A stretch of 17,358 nt of DNA from Candidatus Trichofilum aggregatum (GTDB lineage Bacteria; Chloroflexota; Anaerolineae; Promineifilales; Promineifilaceae): NCBI GenBank assembly GCA_016716885.1, contig JADJUV010000063.1, positions 1-17,358 on the forward strand, read 5' to 3'. Every line of letters begins with the position of its first letter. Position 1 is the first letter of the stretch. Below are positions 8,598 through 14,413 of the stretch, in pieces. The translations under genes and the position numbers were made by a program. Below the pieces are notes generated by a model. The model was not told the DNA's origin. It ran no database searches and was given only the letters and a program-made list of their open reading frames with translations.

Positions 8598-8619
8598 ATT
8601 ATAGGCCATGCGTTATAAT
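8598..8619. promoter_or_regulatory. Possible back-to-back -10 boxes in the SpoIIM/RDD divergent region
   Basis: TATAAT occurs on the minus strand at 8598-8603 (38 bases before the SpoIIM start) and on the plus strand at 8614-8619. Good -35 boxes are not evident for either. The rest of the 328-base gap (8561-8888) holds the inverted repeat at 8705-8816 and no recognisable gene. Confidence 0.3.
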
Positions 8620-8704
8620 CAGCCACTTAACCGTCCCAACATCAAGATTTGCCCATGTAACGGCACGCCTTTCACCGGCACTGCCTTCTAAAGGCTCTGC
8701 GCCC

Positions 8705-8816
8705 TGTCATTCTGAGAGTCCGGCGAGGCACGCTGGGTTGATTCCTCTCGCCACTTTGGGCTACTGAGCGGGAGAGAGGACTCGCTTGCCCATCCCCCCC
8801 TCCCCTCAGAATGACA
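8705..8816. repeat. Inverted repeat TGTCATTCTGAG ... CTCAGAATGACA
   Basis: TGTCATTCTGAG (8705-8716) and CTCAGAATGACA (8805-8816) are perfect 12-bp complements bounding a 112-base unit. Internal partial complementarity (TTCCTCTC against GAGAGAGGA) would extend the fold. Elements with this GTCATTCTGAG terminus are dispersed through many bacterial genomes; I recognise the type but cannot place it in a named family. It lies upstream of RDD. Confidence 0.7.
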
Positions 8817-8888
8817 CGGCTTATAACTCGGTAAAACACACGAGTTGCTAATTTTCTAACAGGCTCTTAGCAGGCAACAGGAACAATT

Positions 8889-9659
8889 ATGTCTCAGGCT
8901 GAAGAATTTCTTAACATTGACACCCCTGAAAATGTCGTTTTTGGCTACGAAATCGCGGGCATTGGCTCCCGGTTTATGGCTGCTTTTGTAGATACCATCC
9001 TTTTTGTTATGTTGCAGGCCATCGTCTTTATTGTGATGAATGCAGCTTTTGATTTGGCAAGTGGAACGGTCGCGGCCGCGGTGTTAGCCGCTTTAGGGTT
9101 CATTTTTTCCTGGGGATATTACGTGTTCTTTGAAATGGCCTGGAACGGACAATCACCGGGCAAACGTTGGGCCGGTTTGCGCGTTATTCGGCGCGACGGT
9201 TCACCCATCACCCTCACCGAATCCATCATCCGCAACCTGATACGCCCCATTGATTTTCTACCGCTGGCTTATGCCGTAGGTGTCATTACCATGTTTCTTA
9301 ACCGGCAAGCCAACCGTCTGGGAGATTTAGCCGCCGGAACCCTGGTCGTTTATGCCCAGGAAGAGGTTTCACTGTCCAGCCTGAAGGAAATGAACCGGGG
9401 CCTCTCGGTCCTACGCAACATGGTTTCGGATGAGATGATGCAATGGCCCGTTAATCGGTTGACCAACCAGGATGTGGAGTTGGCCCAGGATTATCTGCGC
9501 CGCCGTATTGAACTAAAAAACCCGGCCTTGGCCCAAACCATACGCCGGGCACTCTTTAGCCGTATGGGCATGGAGCCGGATGCCGTAGGGGGCCATGATG
9601 ACGACATGGTCATACGGGCGATTGTGGATGTGTGGCAGTTACGTCAGCAAGGGGGGTAG
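8889..9659 (+). CDS. RDD family membrane protein
   Basis: 256 residues. The RDD domain occupies about 20-155. It opens with GIGSRFMAAFVDTILF, carrying the conserved Arg and Asp, and has TM helices at about 29-50, 61-84 and 118-136. The GQSPGKRWAGLRVIRRDGSPIT loop and the NRQANRLGDLAAGTLVV ending are both diagnostic. A cytoplasmic helical tail of about 100 residues follows. RDD proteins are poorly characterised; some are proposed transporters, and they co-occur with SpoIIM and MoxR/DUF58. ATG 8889 is preceded by AGGA at a workable distance. One palindrome (9072) encodes Ala-Ala-Ala in TM2. Confidence 0.9.
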   Translation: MSQAEEFLNIDTPENVVFGYEIAGIGSRFMAAFVDTILFVMLQAIVFIVMNAAFDLASGTVAAAVLAALGFIFSWGYYVFFEMAWNGQSPGKRWAGLRVIRRDGSPITLTESIIRNLIRPIDFLPLAYAVGVITMFLNRQANRLGDLAAGTLVVYAQEEVSLSSLKEMNRGLSVLRNMVSDEMMQWPVNRLTNQDVELAQDYLRRRIELKNPALAQTIRRALFSRMGMEPDAVGGHDDDMVIRAIVDVWQLRQQGG

Positions 9660-9685
9660 GGGGTGTGCTGAACTGTGGGGGTCAA

Positions 9686-9725
9686 GAGACTGGGAGACTG
9701 GGAGATTAAGAGATTGAGAGATTGA
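9686..9725. repeat. Perfect-period octamer array GAGAYTRR x5
   Basis: Five back-to-back octamers: GAGACTGG, GAGACTGG, GAGATTAA, GAGATTGA, GAGATTGA, starting at 9686, 9694, 9702, 9710 and 9718. The period is exactly 8 while the last four bases vary. The reverse complement is the CAGTCTC/AATCTC word of 3765-3806 and 12883-12913. It lies between the convergent RDD and MBL genes. Confidence 0.85.
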
Positions 9726-9777
9726 GGTATTTTCTGAGGTTGCTTTCGTTTTTGCCAAAACCCGGGAATTAACTGGT

Positions 9778-10485
9778 TCAGATAGCGCCCACTTTTTGGG
9801 CAAATTGGCGAATCGTGGCGGTCGTATTTTCCCTCATCGGTTGCCCATGCCCAAAACAGACAATCCGGGGTTCCAGGGCTATAACCCGCCGAATGGAGCG
9901 TTTGTTTTCGTCCATGCTCGGCGTAAAGGCGGCAATGGGCAGCGACAGATTGCCCGTCATTCGCATGATGACATCCCCAGAAAACAAAATCCCTTTTTCC
10001 GGGTGCCAATAAGAGGTGTGGCCGGGTGAATGGCCTGGCGTATAAACGGCCTGCAAACCATTCAATACCTCGGCCATGATTTCCCCATCTTGCAAGGTGT
10101 GATTGACCGGAACGGGCTGATCAACCAGGGTGGCTTGCCCATACATGAGCCGGGAACCACCGGTTAAGTCGGATTTGGGGGCGCGAGGCACAGGTTTTGT
10201 GCCCTCAATGTAAGGTTGCTCTACGGCTGAGGCGATGACGGCGGCCCCGGTAGCCTGTTGTAACGCCCGCAGACCACCAATGTGGTCGGGGTGAGCGTGA
10301 GTAACTAATAGGCGTTTGACGTCCTGGGGGGAGTGGCCTTTTTGGCGGAGCTGTTTGAGGATACGCGCGGCCGCGAAACCCAACCCCGCATCAATAATCG
10401 TCAGTCCATCCGGGTCCTCTAGCAAATAAACCCGTCCCACCATCAGACCAGTAAACGTATAGACACCGGGAATAATCATTTCCAT
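9778..10485 (-). CDS. MBL-fold metallo-hydrolase
   Basis: 235 residues from ATG 10485, which has AAGGAG 8 bases upstream. An in-frame ATG at 10533 would add 16 residues that only translate the CTTGAAA heptamer array, so it is rejected. The metal-binding motif THAHPDHIGG (H63, H65, D67, H68) is followed by YTPGHSPGHTSYW and GILFSGDVIM (third His and bridging Asp), then CFGHGQP near the C-terminus. This layout fits the glyoxalase II/lactonase-like branch of the beta-lactamase fold, probably with two zinc ions; the substrate cannot be assigned. The small membrane-anchored protein lies 44 bases upstream on the same strand. A palindrome at 10367 encodes Ala-Ala-Ala near residue 38. Confidence 0.9.
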   Translation of the reverse strand: MEMIIPGVYTFTGLMVGRVYLLEDPDGLTIIDAGLGFAAARILKQLRQKGHSPQDVKRLLVTHAHPDHIGGLRALQQATGAAVIASAVEQPYIEGTKPVPRAPKSDLTGGSRLMYGQATLVDQPVPVNHTLQDGEIMAEVLNGLQAVYTPGHSPGHTSYWHPEKGILFSGDVIMRMTGNLSLPIAAFTPSMDENKRSIRRVIALEPRIVCFGHGQPMRENTTATIRQFAQKVGAI

Positions 10486-10493
10486 GGATGGCA

Positions 10494-10499
10494 CTCCTT
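10494..10499 (-). promoter_or_regulatory. Shine-Dalgarno AAGGAG of the MBL gene, overlapping a heptamer repeat
   Basis: AAGGAG on the minus strand is 8 bases from ATG 10485 and decides the start. Its first bases belong to the outermost copy of the heptamer array. Confidence 0.7.
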
Positions 10500-10524
10500 G
10501 AAACTTGAAACTCGAAACTTGAAA
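10497..10524. repeat. CTTGAAA heptamer x4, exact period 7
   Basis: CTTGAAA, CTTGAAA, CTCGAAA and CTTGAAA run without gaps. They fill the spacer between the small membrane protein and the MBL gene and touch the ribosome binding site. Confidence 0.85.
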
Positions 10525-10529
10525 CCCCC

Positions 10530-10898
10530 TCACTCCGGCAGATAAGGTTCCATGGCTGGCGAACTAAGCCCTAAGTCCGTTGCCAGCCGTACTAGATGGC
10601 GCAAATCTTGTTCCAGGCCATTGTCCAGAATCGCCTCGACGGTGAAGGCCAGATAATCTCGTAGGGGATCTGGGGAATCCAACCAGGCGGCGCGGAGCCG
10701 TTGGCTGGCGGTTTGGATGTCACCATCGGCACTGTACGCGGCCGCGACCATCACCACATAATCATGGCGATAGGCTTCAGCCAGCAAAGTGGGATCCGCA
10801 TCTTCATATTGGGCAGGCCAGGCTACCCAACCCAGAACCAAACCCACGCCAACGCCCAATACCAGACCCAGTAAGAGAATCAACAGACGACGAACCAT
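10530..10898 (-). CDS. Small membrane-anchored protein of unknown function
   Basis: 122 residues, not recognised as a named family. An N-terminal TM helix or uncleaved signal (about 4-26, LLILLLGLVLGVGVGLVLGW) is followed by a soluble helical domain (HDYVVMVAAAYSADGDIQTASQRLRAAW, then LTVEAIL-like and LRHLVRLATDLGL helices) that resembles a short TPR-like helical pair. It has no Cys for lipidation. It is probably inserted in the inner membrane with the helical domain outside. It lies directly upstream of the MBL gene on the same strand. There is no clear ribosome binding site. The palindrome at 10738 encodes Ala-Ala-Ala in the first helix of the domain. Confidence 0.7.
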   Translation of the reverse strand: MVRRLLILLLGLVLGVGVGLVLGWVAWPAQYEDADPTLLAEAYRHDYVVMVAAAYSADGDIQTASQRLRAAWLDSPDPLRDYLAFTVEAILDNGLEQDLRHLVRLATDLGLSSPAMEPYLPE

Positions 10899-10912
10899 AG
10901 GCTTTTAGATGG

Positions 10913-10975
10913 ACGATTTACGATTGACGATTCTCAGGCGCAAATCGTCAATCGTAAATCTAAAATCGTAAATTG
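10913..10975. repeat. ACGATTN heptamers forming an 18-bp perfect hairpin
   Basis: ACGATTT, ACGATTG and ACGATTC run at period 7 (10913, 10920, 10927). Bases 10915-10932 are the exact reverse complement of 10943-10960, with a 10-base loop. A further partial copy (AAATCGTAAATTG) runs to the -35 box of the tRNA promoter. It lies between the divergent small membrane protein and tRNA-Leu. Confidence 0.85.
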
Positions 10976-11001
10976 ACAGATGTCTACCCTTGAATTATAC
11001 T
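10973..11001 (+). promoter_or_regulatory. Sigma-70 promoter of tRNA-Leu
   Basis: TTGACA (10973-10978), a 17-base spacer and TATACT (10996-11001) lie 23 bases before the mature tRNA 5' end. The -35 box is perfect, the -10 differs by one base, and the spacing is optimal. The -35 box emerges from the edge of the ACGATT hairpin repeat. Confidence 0.75.
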
Positions 11002-11024
11002 CCCCGCGTCCTTAAAAAGGCTTT

Positions 11025-11106
11025 GCCGAAGTGGCGGAACTGGCAGACGCGCACGACTCAAAATCGTGTTCCTTCGGGAGTGTGGGTTCGATTCCCACCT
11101 TCGGCA
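11025..11106 (+). tRNA. tRNA-Leu (anticodon CAA)
   Basis: An 82-base class II tRNA. The acceptor GCCGAAG pairs with CTTCGGC, with discriminator A. The anticodon stem CACGA/TCGTG encloses CTCAAAA, giving anticodon CAA (11059-11061) that reads UUG. The long variable arm has stem TTCC/GGAG-type pairing around TTCG. The T arm is GTGGG-TTCGATT-CCCAC. CCA is not encoded, so it must be added by a nucleotidyltransferase. Confidence 0.96.
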
Positions 11107-11164
11107 TTCATCAACAAACCAGATGGGATTATAGCCCTGCCGGGCACACCGGCAAACGAAAGAT

Positions 11165-11192
11165 AAGGCACTCAAACAGGAGTGCCTTTTTT
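11165..11192 (+). terminator. Rho-independent terminator after tRNA-Leu
   Basis: AAGGCACTC (11165-11173) pairs perfectly with GAGTGCCTT (11180-11188) around a 6-base loop, followed by a T run. It ends the tRNA transcript 90 bases before the sigma gene. Confidence 0.85.
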
Positions 11193-11281
11193 GTTTGATG
11201 GGTGAGTAGATAGCTCCACAATGCAAAGGTTGTGTTAAAATTCGCCTTTGTTCACCTAACCGGACGCAACACACACGACCT

Positions 11282-11872
11282 ATGGACGAAGCACGGCTGA
11301 TAAAATTGGCGCAGGAAGGGGATTTAACGGCTTACAATCGGCTGGTTTTACTGCATCAGGAAGCCGTGTATAACGTCGTTTATCGCCTGATGGGGGACGC
11401 GGCCGCGGCCGCGGACATCACCCAAGATGCCTTCCTCTCTGCCTACCACGCCATCAACCGCTTCACCGAGGGCCATTTCAAAGCCTGGCTCATGCGCATC
11501 GCCACCAATGCCTGCTATGACGAATTCCGCCGCCGCAAGCGCCGCCCTCAAACCTCACTTGAAGAAATCACCGATGTCAATGAGTCCGCCGGGTTTTTGC
11601 AGAGCGACGATCCCGGCCCGGAACAAATGCGCCAACAGCGGGAATTAGCCCAGGCTATCCAAAATTGCCTCAAAGCATTGCCGGAAGATCAGCGCGTCGC
11701 CGTCGTTTTGTGTGATGTCGAAGGGTACGATTACAACGAAATTGCCAGCATCATCACCGGATCATTGGGAACCGTCAAATCGCGCATCAGCCGGGCACGC
11801 GGCAAACTGCGCGACTGTTTGCAAGAATTCAGGGAACTTCTCCCGGCACAATACCGTTTAGAGAATGGATAG
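11282..11872 (+). CDS. ECF-type RNA polymerase sigma factor
   Basis: 196 residues. Region 2 spans about 10-85, with YNRLVLLHQEAVYNVVYRLMGD, then the -10 recognition helix (ITQDAFLSAYHAINRF) and WLMRIATNACYDEFRRRKRR. Region 4 spans about 120-182, with LPEDQRVAVVLCDVEGYDYNEIA and the helix-turn-helix GSLGTVKSRISRARGKLRDCL. The promoter specificity is unknown. The two-TM protein that follows, after a structured 98-base gap, is the likely anti-sigma factor. Two overlapping GCGGCCGC palindromes (11399, 11405) encode five alanines just before ITQDAF, where relatives usually have acidic residues. No obvious ribosome binding site precedes ATG 11282. Confidence 0.93.
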   Translation: MDEARLIKLAQEGDLTAYNRLVLLHQEAVYNVVYRLMGDAAAAADITQDAFLSAYHAINRFTEGHFKAWLMRIATNACYDEFRRRKRRPQTSLEEITDVNESAGFLQSDDPGPEQMRQQRELAQAIQNCLKALPEDQRVAVVLCDVEGYDYNEIASIITGSLGTVKSRISRARGKLRDCLQEFRELLPAQYRLENG

Positions 11873-11894
11873 GAACTGTATGGCGTTGATAGAC

Positions 11895-11943
11895 GTCAGG
11901 CTTTGGACACGGTTGTCCAGAAAATTGGCTAAAAAAGCCTGAC
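11895..11943 (+). promoter_or_regulatory. Strong RNA fold between sigma and anti-sigma genes
   Basis: GTCAGGCTTT (11895-11904) pairs over 10 perfect bp with AAAGCCTGAC (11934-11943). Directly stacked inside is GGACA-cggt-TGTCC (11905-11918), leaving a 15-base A-rich single strand (11919-11933). No T tract follows, so it is not a plain terminator. It begins 23 bases after the sigma stop and ends 28 bases before the anti-sigma start, a position suited to setting the ratio of the two products. Confidence 0.5.
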
Positions 11944-11970
11944 TTCTTGTAATCACGCCCCACGCAACAC

Positions 11971-12843
11971 GTGATCATGTTAGATTGGCTACGCAACCTC
12001 AGCAAATCACAAGAGGAAAAACAGCGAGAACGGCTCAACGCTTACCTCGATGAAGCCCTTTCACCCGGGGAACGGCAGGCATTGGAGCAGGAATTAGCGC
12101 GCAATGAGCCGCTTCGGCTGGAGTTGGCCGAATTGCGGGCGTTGAAGGCTGCCGTGCGCCAGTTGCCCCGTGTGGCTGTACCGCATAGCTTCATCCTCAG
12201 TCCGGTTCAGGTGGGACAAAAGGTACGCCCAGCCAGCCCTACCTTTTATCCGGCTCTGCGTTTGGCTACGATGTTGACCGCCTTTTTATTTGTCACGTTG
12301 CTGGCCTTTGATGCCCTGCGCCTGGGGGGAACTGGTCAATCGGTGGCTTTTGATGTATCCACGGCTGAAGAAGCCAGCGTCATGAGTAATGCCAGTGATG
12401 AGGGTGCGTTTGAGGCTTACAGTACGGATGGGGATAGCGCCGATGGTGCTGGTAATGACCGCTCATTAACCCTTGAAGCGCCGCAGGTAGAAGAGGAAAT
12501 GGCTCCCACTGAGGCGGATGAAGGGTCAACCGTGGAAGAAGCATCTGCCCCAGCCCCATCCATGACGATGGCTCCGGTTGCTCAGGGAACCGCGCCCCCG
12601 GCTAACGATGCGCTATCCGAGAGCGAACTGGTACCGACGCCATCCCCCACGCCTACCGCGACCGCCATTCCCTCGCCTACCCCCATCCCTATCGCCACCC
12701 CTGTTATACAAGTGGCCGCCGATGATACTGTTACGGACTTACCATCCGGCCTGACCGCTCTACGGTTGGCCCAAATCGGTTTAGGGTTTCTCTTCCTGGT
12801 TTTGTTGTTTGCCACCCTGCATCAACGGCGCAAAACCATCTAA
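11971..12843 (+). CDS. Probable membrane anti-sigma factor
   Basis: 290 residues from GTG 11971 (ATG 11977 is an equally good start). The cytoplasmic N-terminus (about 17-70) has the helical anti-sigma pattern RLNAYLDEALSPGERQALEQ. It then continues through LRLELAELRALKAAVRQLP, but lacks the HxxxCxxC zinc site of the ZAS class. TM1 is about 93-115. An acidic, Ser/Thr-rich linker (120-225) and a Pro/Thr-rich stalk (TPSPTPTATAIPSPTPIPIA) lie outside. TM2 is about 263-283, followed by a short basic tail (HQRRKTI). The position directly after an ECF sigma gene supports the role; partner binding is inferred. A second TM after the stalk is unusual for anti-sigma factors. It has no GCGGCCGC palindrome. 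Confidence 0.75.
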   Translation: MIMLDWLRNLSKSQEEKQRERLNAYLDEALSPGERQALEQELARNEPLRLELAELRALKAAVRQLPRVAVPHSFILSPVQVGQKVRPASPTFYPALRLATMLTAFLFVTLLAFDALRLGGTGQSVAFDVSTAEEASVMSNASDEGAFEAYSTDGDSADGAGNDRSLTLEAPQVEEEMAPTEADEGSTVEEASAPAPSMTMAPVAQGTAPPANDALSESELVPTPSPTPTATAIPSPTPIPIATPVIQVAADDTVTDLPSGLTALRLAQIGLGFLFLVLLFATLHQRRKTI

Positions 12844-12882
12844 AATCACGCGACTCTAACGAAAATTTGGACGACCTCTGGA

Positions 12883-12913
12883 AATCTCTTAATCTCTCAT
12901 TCTCTTACTCTCC
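12883..12913. repeat. AATCTCTY octamer array
   Basis: AATCTCTT, AATCTCTC, ATTCTCTT and ACTCTCC follow each other at period 8 from 12883. This is the same word family as the arrays at 3765 and 9686. It lies between the anti-sigma and NUDIX genes. Confidence 0.8.
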
Positions 12914-12981
12914 AAAGGTCAGTAAAAAAACGCCAATGCCGAGTAAAATCATTAATCCCTAGTCGCCCATTCCTCATCCCC

Positions 12982-13491
12982 ATGTCTTCCGCCCCTGAGC
13001 AGATACTTTATTGCCCCTTGTGCGCCAGCCCGCTCATTACCCGGCAGGTGGGTGACAAGCCTCGGCGCGCCTGCCCGACTTGCCGCTACATTCACTTCAC
13101 CGAGCCAAAAGTGGGTGTAGGCGTGATGGTGGTACAGAATAACAAGATTTTGCTGGTGAAACGGGCTATGCTCCCGGAACAAGGTAAGTGGAGTATTCCG
13201 GCGGGTTATCTGGATTATGGGGAAGACCCTCGCCTGATTGCCGCCCGCGAAACATGGGAAGAGACGAATTTGCGGGTGGAAGTGGGAGAATTGGTGGATG
13301 TTTATTACAACCCTGAGTCGTTGACGAAAGGGGGAGCTTCGATTTTTATCCTCTACCGGGCTACGGTGATCAGTGGCGAGTTGCAGGCGGGCGATGACGC
13401 GGCCGCGGCCGCGTTTTTTGCCCTGGATGAATTGCCCGAACTGGCTTTCACCAGTACCCACGATGCGATTCGGCGATTCAGTCAGACTTAG
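12982..13491 (+). CDS. NUDIX hydrolase with N-terminal zinc ribbon
   Basis: 169 residues. The zinc ribbon has C11-x2-C14 and C31-x2-C34. The NUDIX box runs from G75 to L97 with G75, E81, R89-E90 and E93-E94, the residues that bind Mg for hydrolysis of a nucleoside diphosphate linked to X. N96 replaces the consensus final Gly, as in some relatives. The zinc ribbon is reminiscent of NADH pyrophosphatases (NudC type), but the C-terminal SQPWPFPxS motif of NudC is absent, so the substrate is open. Two overlapping palindromes (13399, 13405) encode five alanines before FFALDELPEL. It lies 107 bases upstream of the Crp/Fnr gene on the same strand. The gap holds GGCGA-rich words and an extended -10 promoter. 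Confidence 0.9.
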   Translation: MSSAPEQILYCPLCASPLITRQVGDKPRRACPTCRYIHFTEPKVGVGVMVVQNNKILLVKRAMLPEQGKWSIPAGYLDYGEDPRLIAARETWEETNLRVEVGELVDVYYNPESLTKGGASIFILYRATVISGELQAGDDAAAAAFFALDELPELAFTSTHDAIRRFSQT

Positions 13492-13583
13492 AGGGCGACA
13501 CGGCGATGGGGCGAAGAAGCGACATGAAAAATCGCCTACTCGCCCACTCACCACTCCCCCCATCTCCATAATTCCCCCCATCA

Positions 13584-13592
13584 TGTTACAAT
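13584..13592 (+). promoter_or_regulatory. Extended -10 promoter placing transcription start at the Crp/Fnr ATG
   Basis: TG-T-TACAAT is an extended -10 element whose last base lies 6 bases before ATG 13599. Transcription would start at or next to the ATG, giving a leaderless mRNA. No Shine-Dalgarno sequence is seen, which fits. There is no good -35 box. Confidence 0.45.
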
Positions 13593-13598
13593 TCCGGC

Positions 13599-14315
13599 AT
13601 GTTGAACTCCTTGCCCTTTGACCCGTACCCCCTGTTGAGCAAAGCGGCCTTGTTTCGTGGTTTGTCACGACCGGCGATGGAAGCCTTGTGCGCGGCCGCG
13701 GTCCTCAAACAAGTTGCCCGTGATGGCTATTTCCTGCATCAGGGTGAACCCGCTACCATCTTCTATATCTTGCTCCAGGGGCGCGTACGGCTTACTCAGG
13801 TGACACCCGAAGGCCATCAGGTCATCGTGTCCGTCTTAGGCCCCGGCGACGGTCTGGGCATCATCGTCGCCTTAAGCAATATGGCTTACCCCGTATCCGC
13901 CGAAGCCATCGAAGATTGCCTGGCCCTGGCCTGGACGGCTGAGGTCGTTCGCCAGCAGATGTTGCAAACACCACAACTGGCCCTCAACGGCATGACCATG
14001 TTGGCCCACCATTTTGTGGAAGCCCAAGACCGTTACCGTGAACTGGCCACCGAACGAGTAGAACGACGCGTCGCCCGCGCTGTCTTACGGCTGGTGCGGC
14101 AAGCCGGTAAACGGATCCCTGAAGGTGTTTTGATTGACATTCCGCTCTCGCGGCAGGATTTAGCGGAGATGACGGGCACGACACTTTACACGGTCAGCCG
14201 GATTTTGAGTGATTGGGAGCAAAAGGGGTTGGTAAGCACGGGGCGGGAGCGGGTTGTCCTGTGTAAATCCCATGAACTAGTGATCATTGCCGAAGATTTG
14301 TTGGAAACCCCTTAA
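13599..14315 (+). CDS. Crp/Fnr-family transcriptional regulator
   Basis: 238 residues. The effector domain (about 15-130) is a cyclic-nucleotide-binding-like beta roll with FLHQGEPATIFYILLQGRVRL and VSVLGPGDGLGIIVALS. A dimerisation helix covers about 132-155. The winged helix DNA-binding domain (about 155-225) has the recognition unit LSRQDLAEMTGTTLYTVSRI (183-202) and a wing ending in RERVVL. The canonical cAMP-contact Arg-Ser is replaced by YPVSA, and the Fnr Cys cluster is absent, so neither cAMP nor an Fe-S cluster is predicted. The ligand is unknown. It is likely autonomous, with its own extended -10 promoter. A palindrome at 13692 encodes Ala-Ala-Ala. Confidence 0.92.
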   Translation: MLNSLPFDPYPLLSKAALFRGLSRPAMEALCAAAVLKQVARDGYFLHQGEPATIFYILLQGRVRLTQVTPEGHQVIVSVLGPGDGLGIIVALSNMAYPVSAEAIEDCLALAWTAEVVRQQMLQTPQLALNGMTMLAHHFVEAQDRYRELATERVERRVARAVLRLVRQAGKRIPEGVLIDIPLSRQDLAEMTGTTLYTVSRILSDWEQKGLVSTGRERVVLCKSHELVIIAEDLLETP

Positions 14316-14336
14316 ACAGAACAAGCCAGAAGAGGT

Positions 14337-14404
14337 TTATCCGCAGATTAACGCAGATTTTCGCCGATTTTTAATCTGCGTTAATCCCCAAAATCTGCGG
14401 ATAA
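14337..14404. terminator. Long bulged hairpin of the CGCAGATTAA word, possible bidirectional terminator
   Basis: TTATCCGCAGATT (14337-14349) pairs with AATCTGCGGATAA (14392-14404). ATTAACGCAGATT (14347-14359) pairs with AATCTGCGTTAAT (14373-14385). Together they form a stem of about 23 bp with one 6-base bulge. It fills the 98-base gap between convergent Crp/Fnr and MFS genes, with a T-rich stretch after it on the plus strand. CGCAGATT is another dispersed genomic word. Confidence 0.6.
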
Positions 14405-14413
14405 TTTTCTTGC

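Noticed and set aside
10486..10533. N-terminal extension of the MBL protein (MRGFQVSSFKFQGVPS)
   Set aside because: It comes from CTTGAAA heptamers, and AAGGAG points to ATG 10485.
10984..11274. Minus-strand open frame containing RRWESNPHSRRNTILSRARL
   Set aside because: It is the antisense translation of tRNA-Leu and its terminator, a well-known kind of spurious protein.
12952..13668. Long minus-strand frame over the NUDIX gene
   Set aside because: It is the complement of a clear NUDIX coding region, with no family features and many Arg/Ser/His residues typical of shadow frames.
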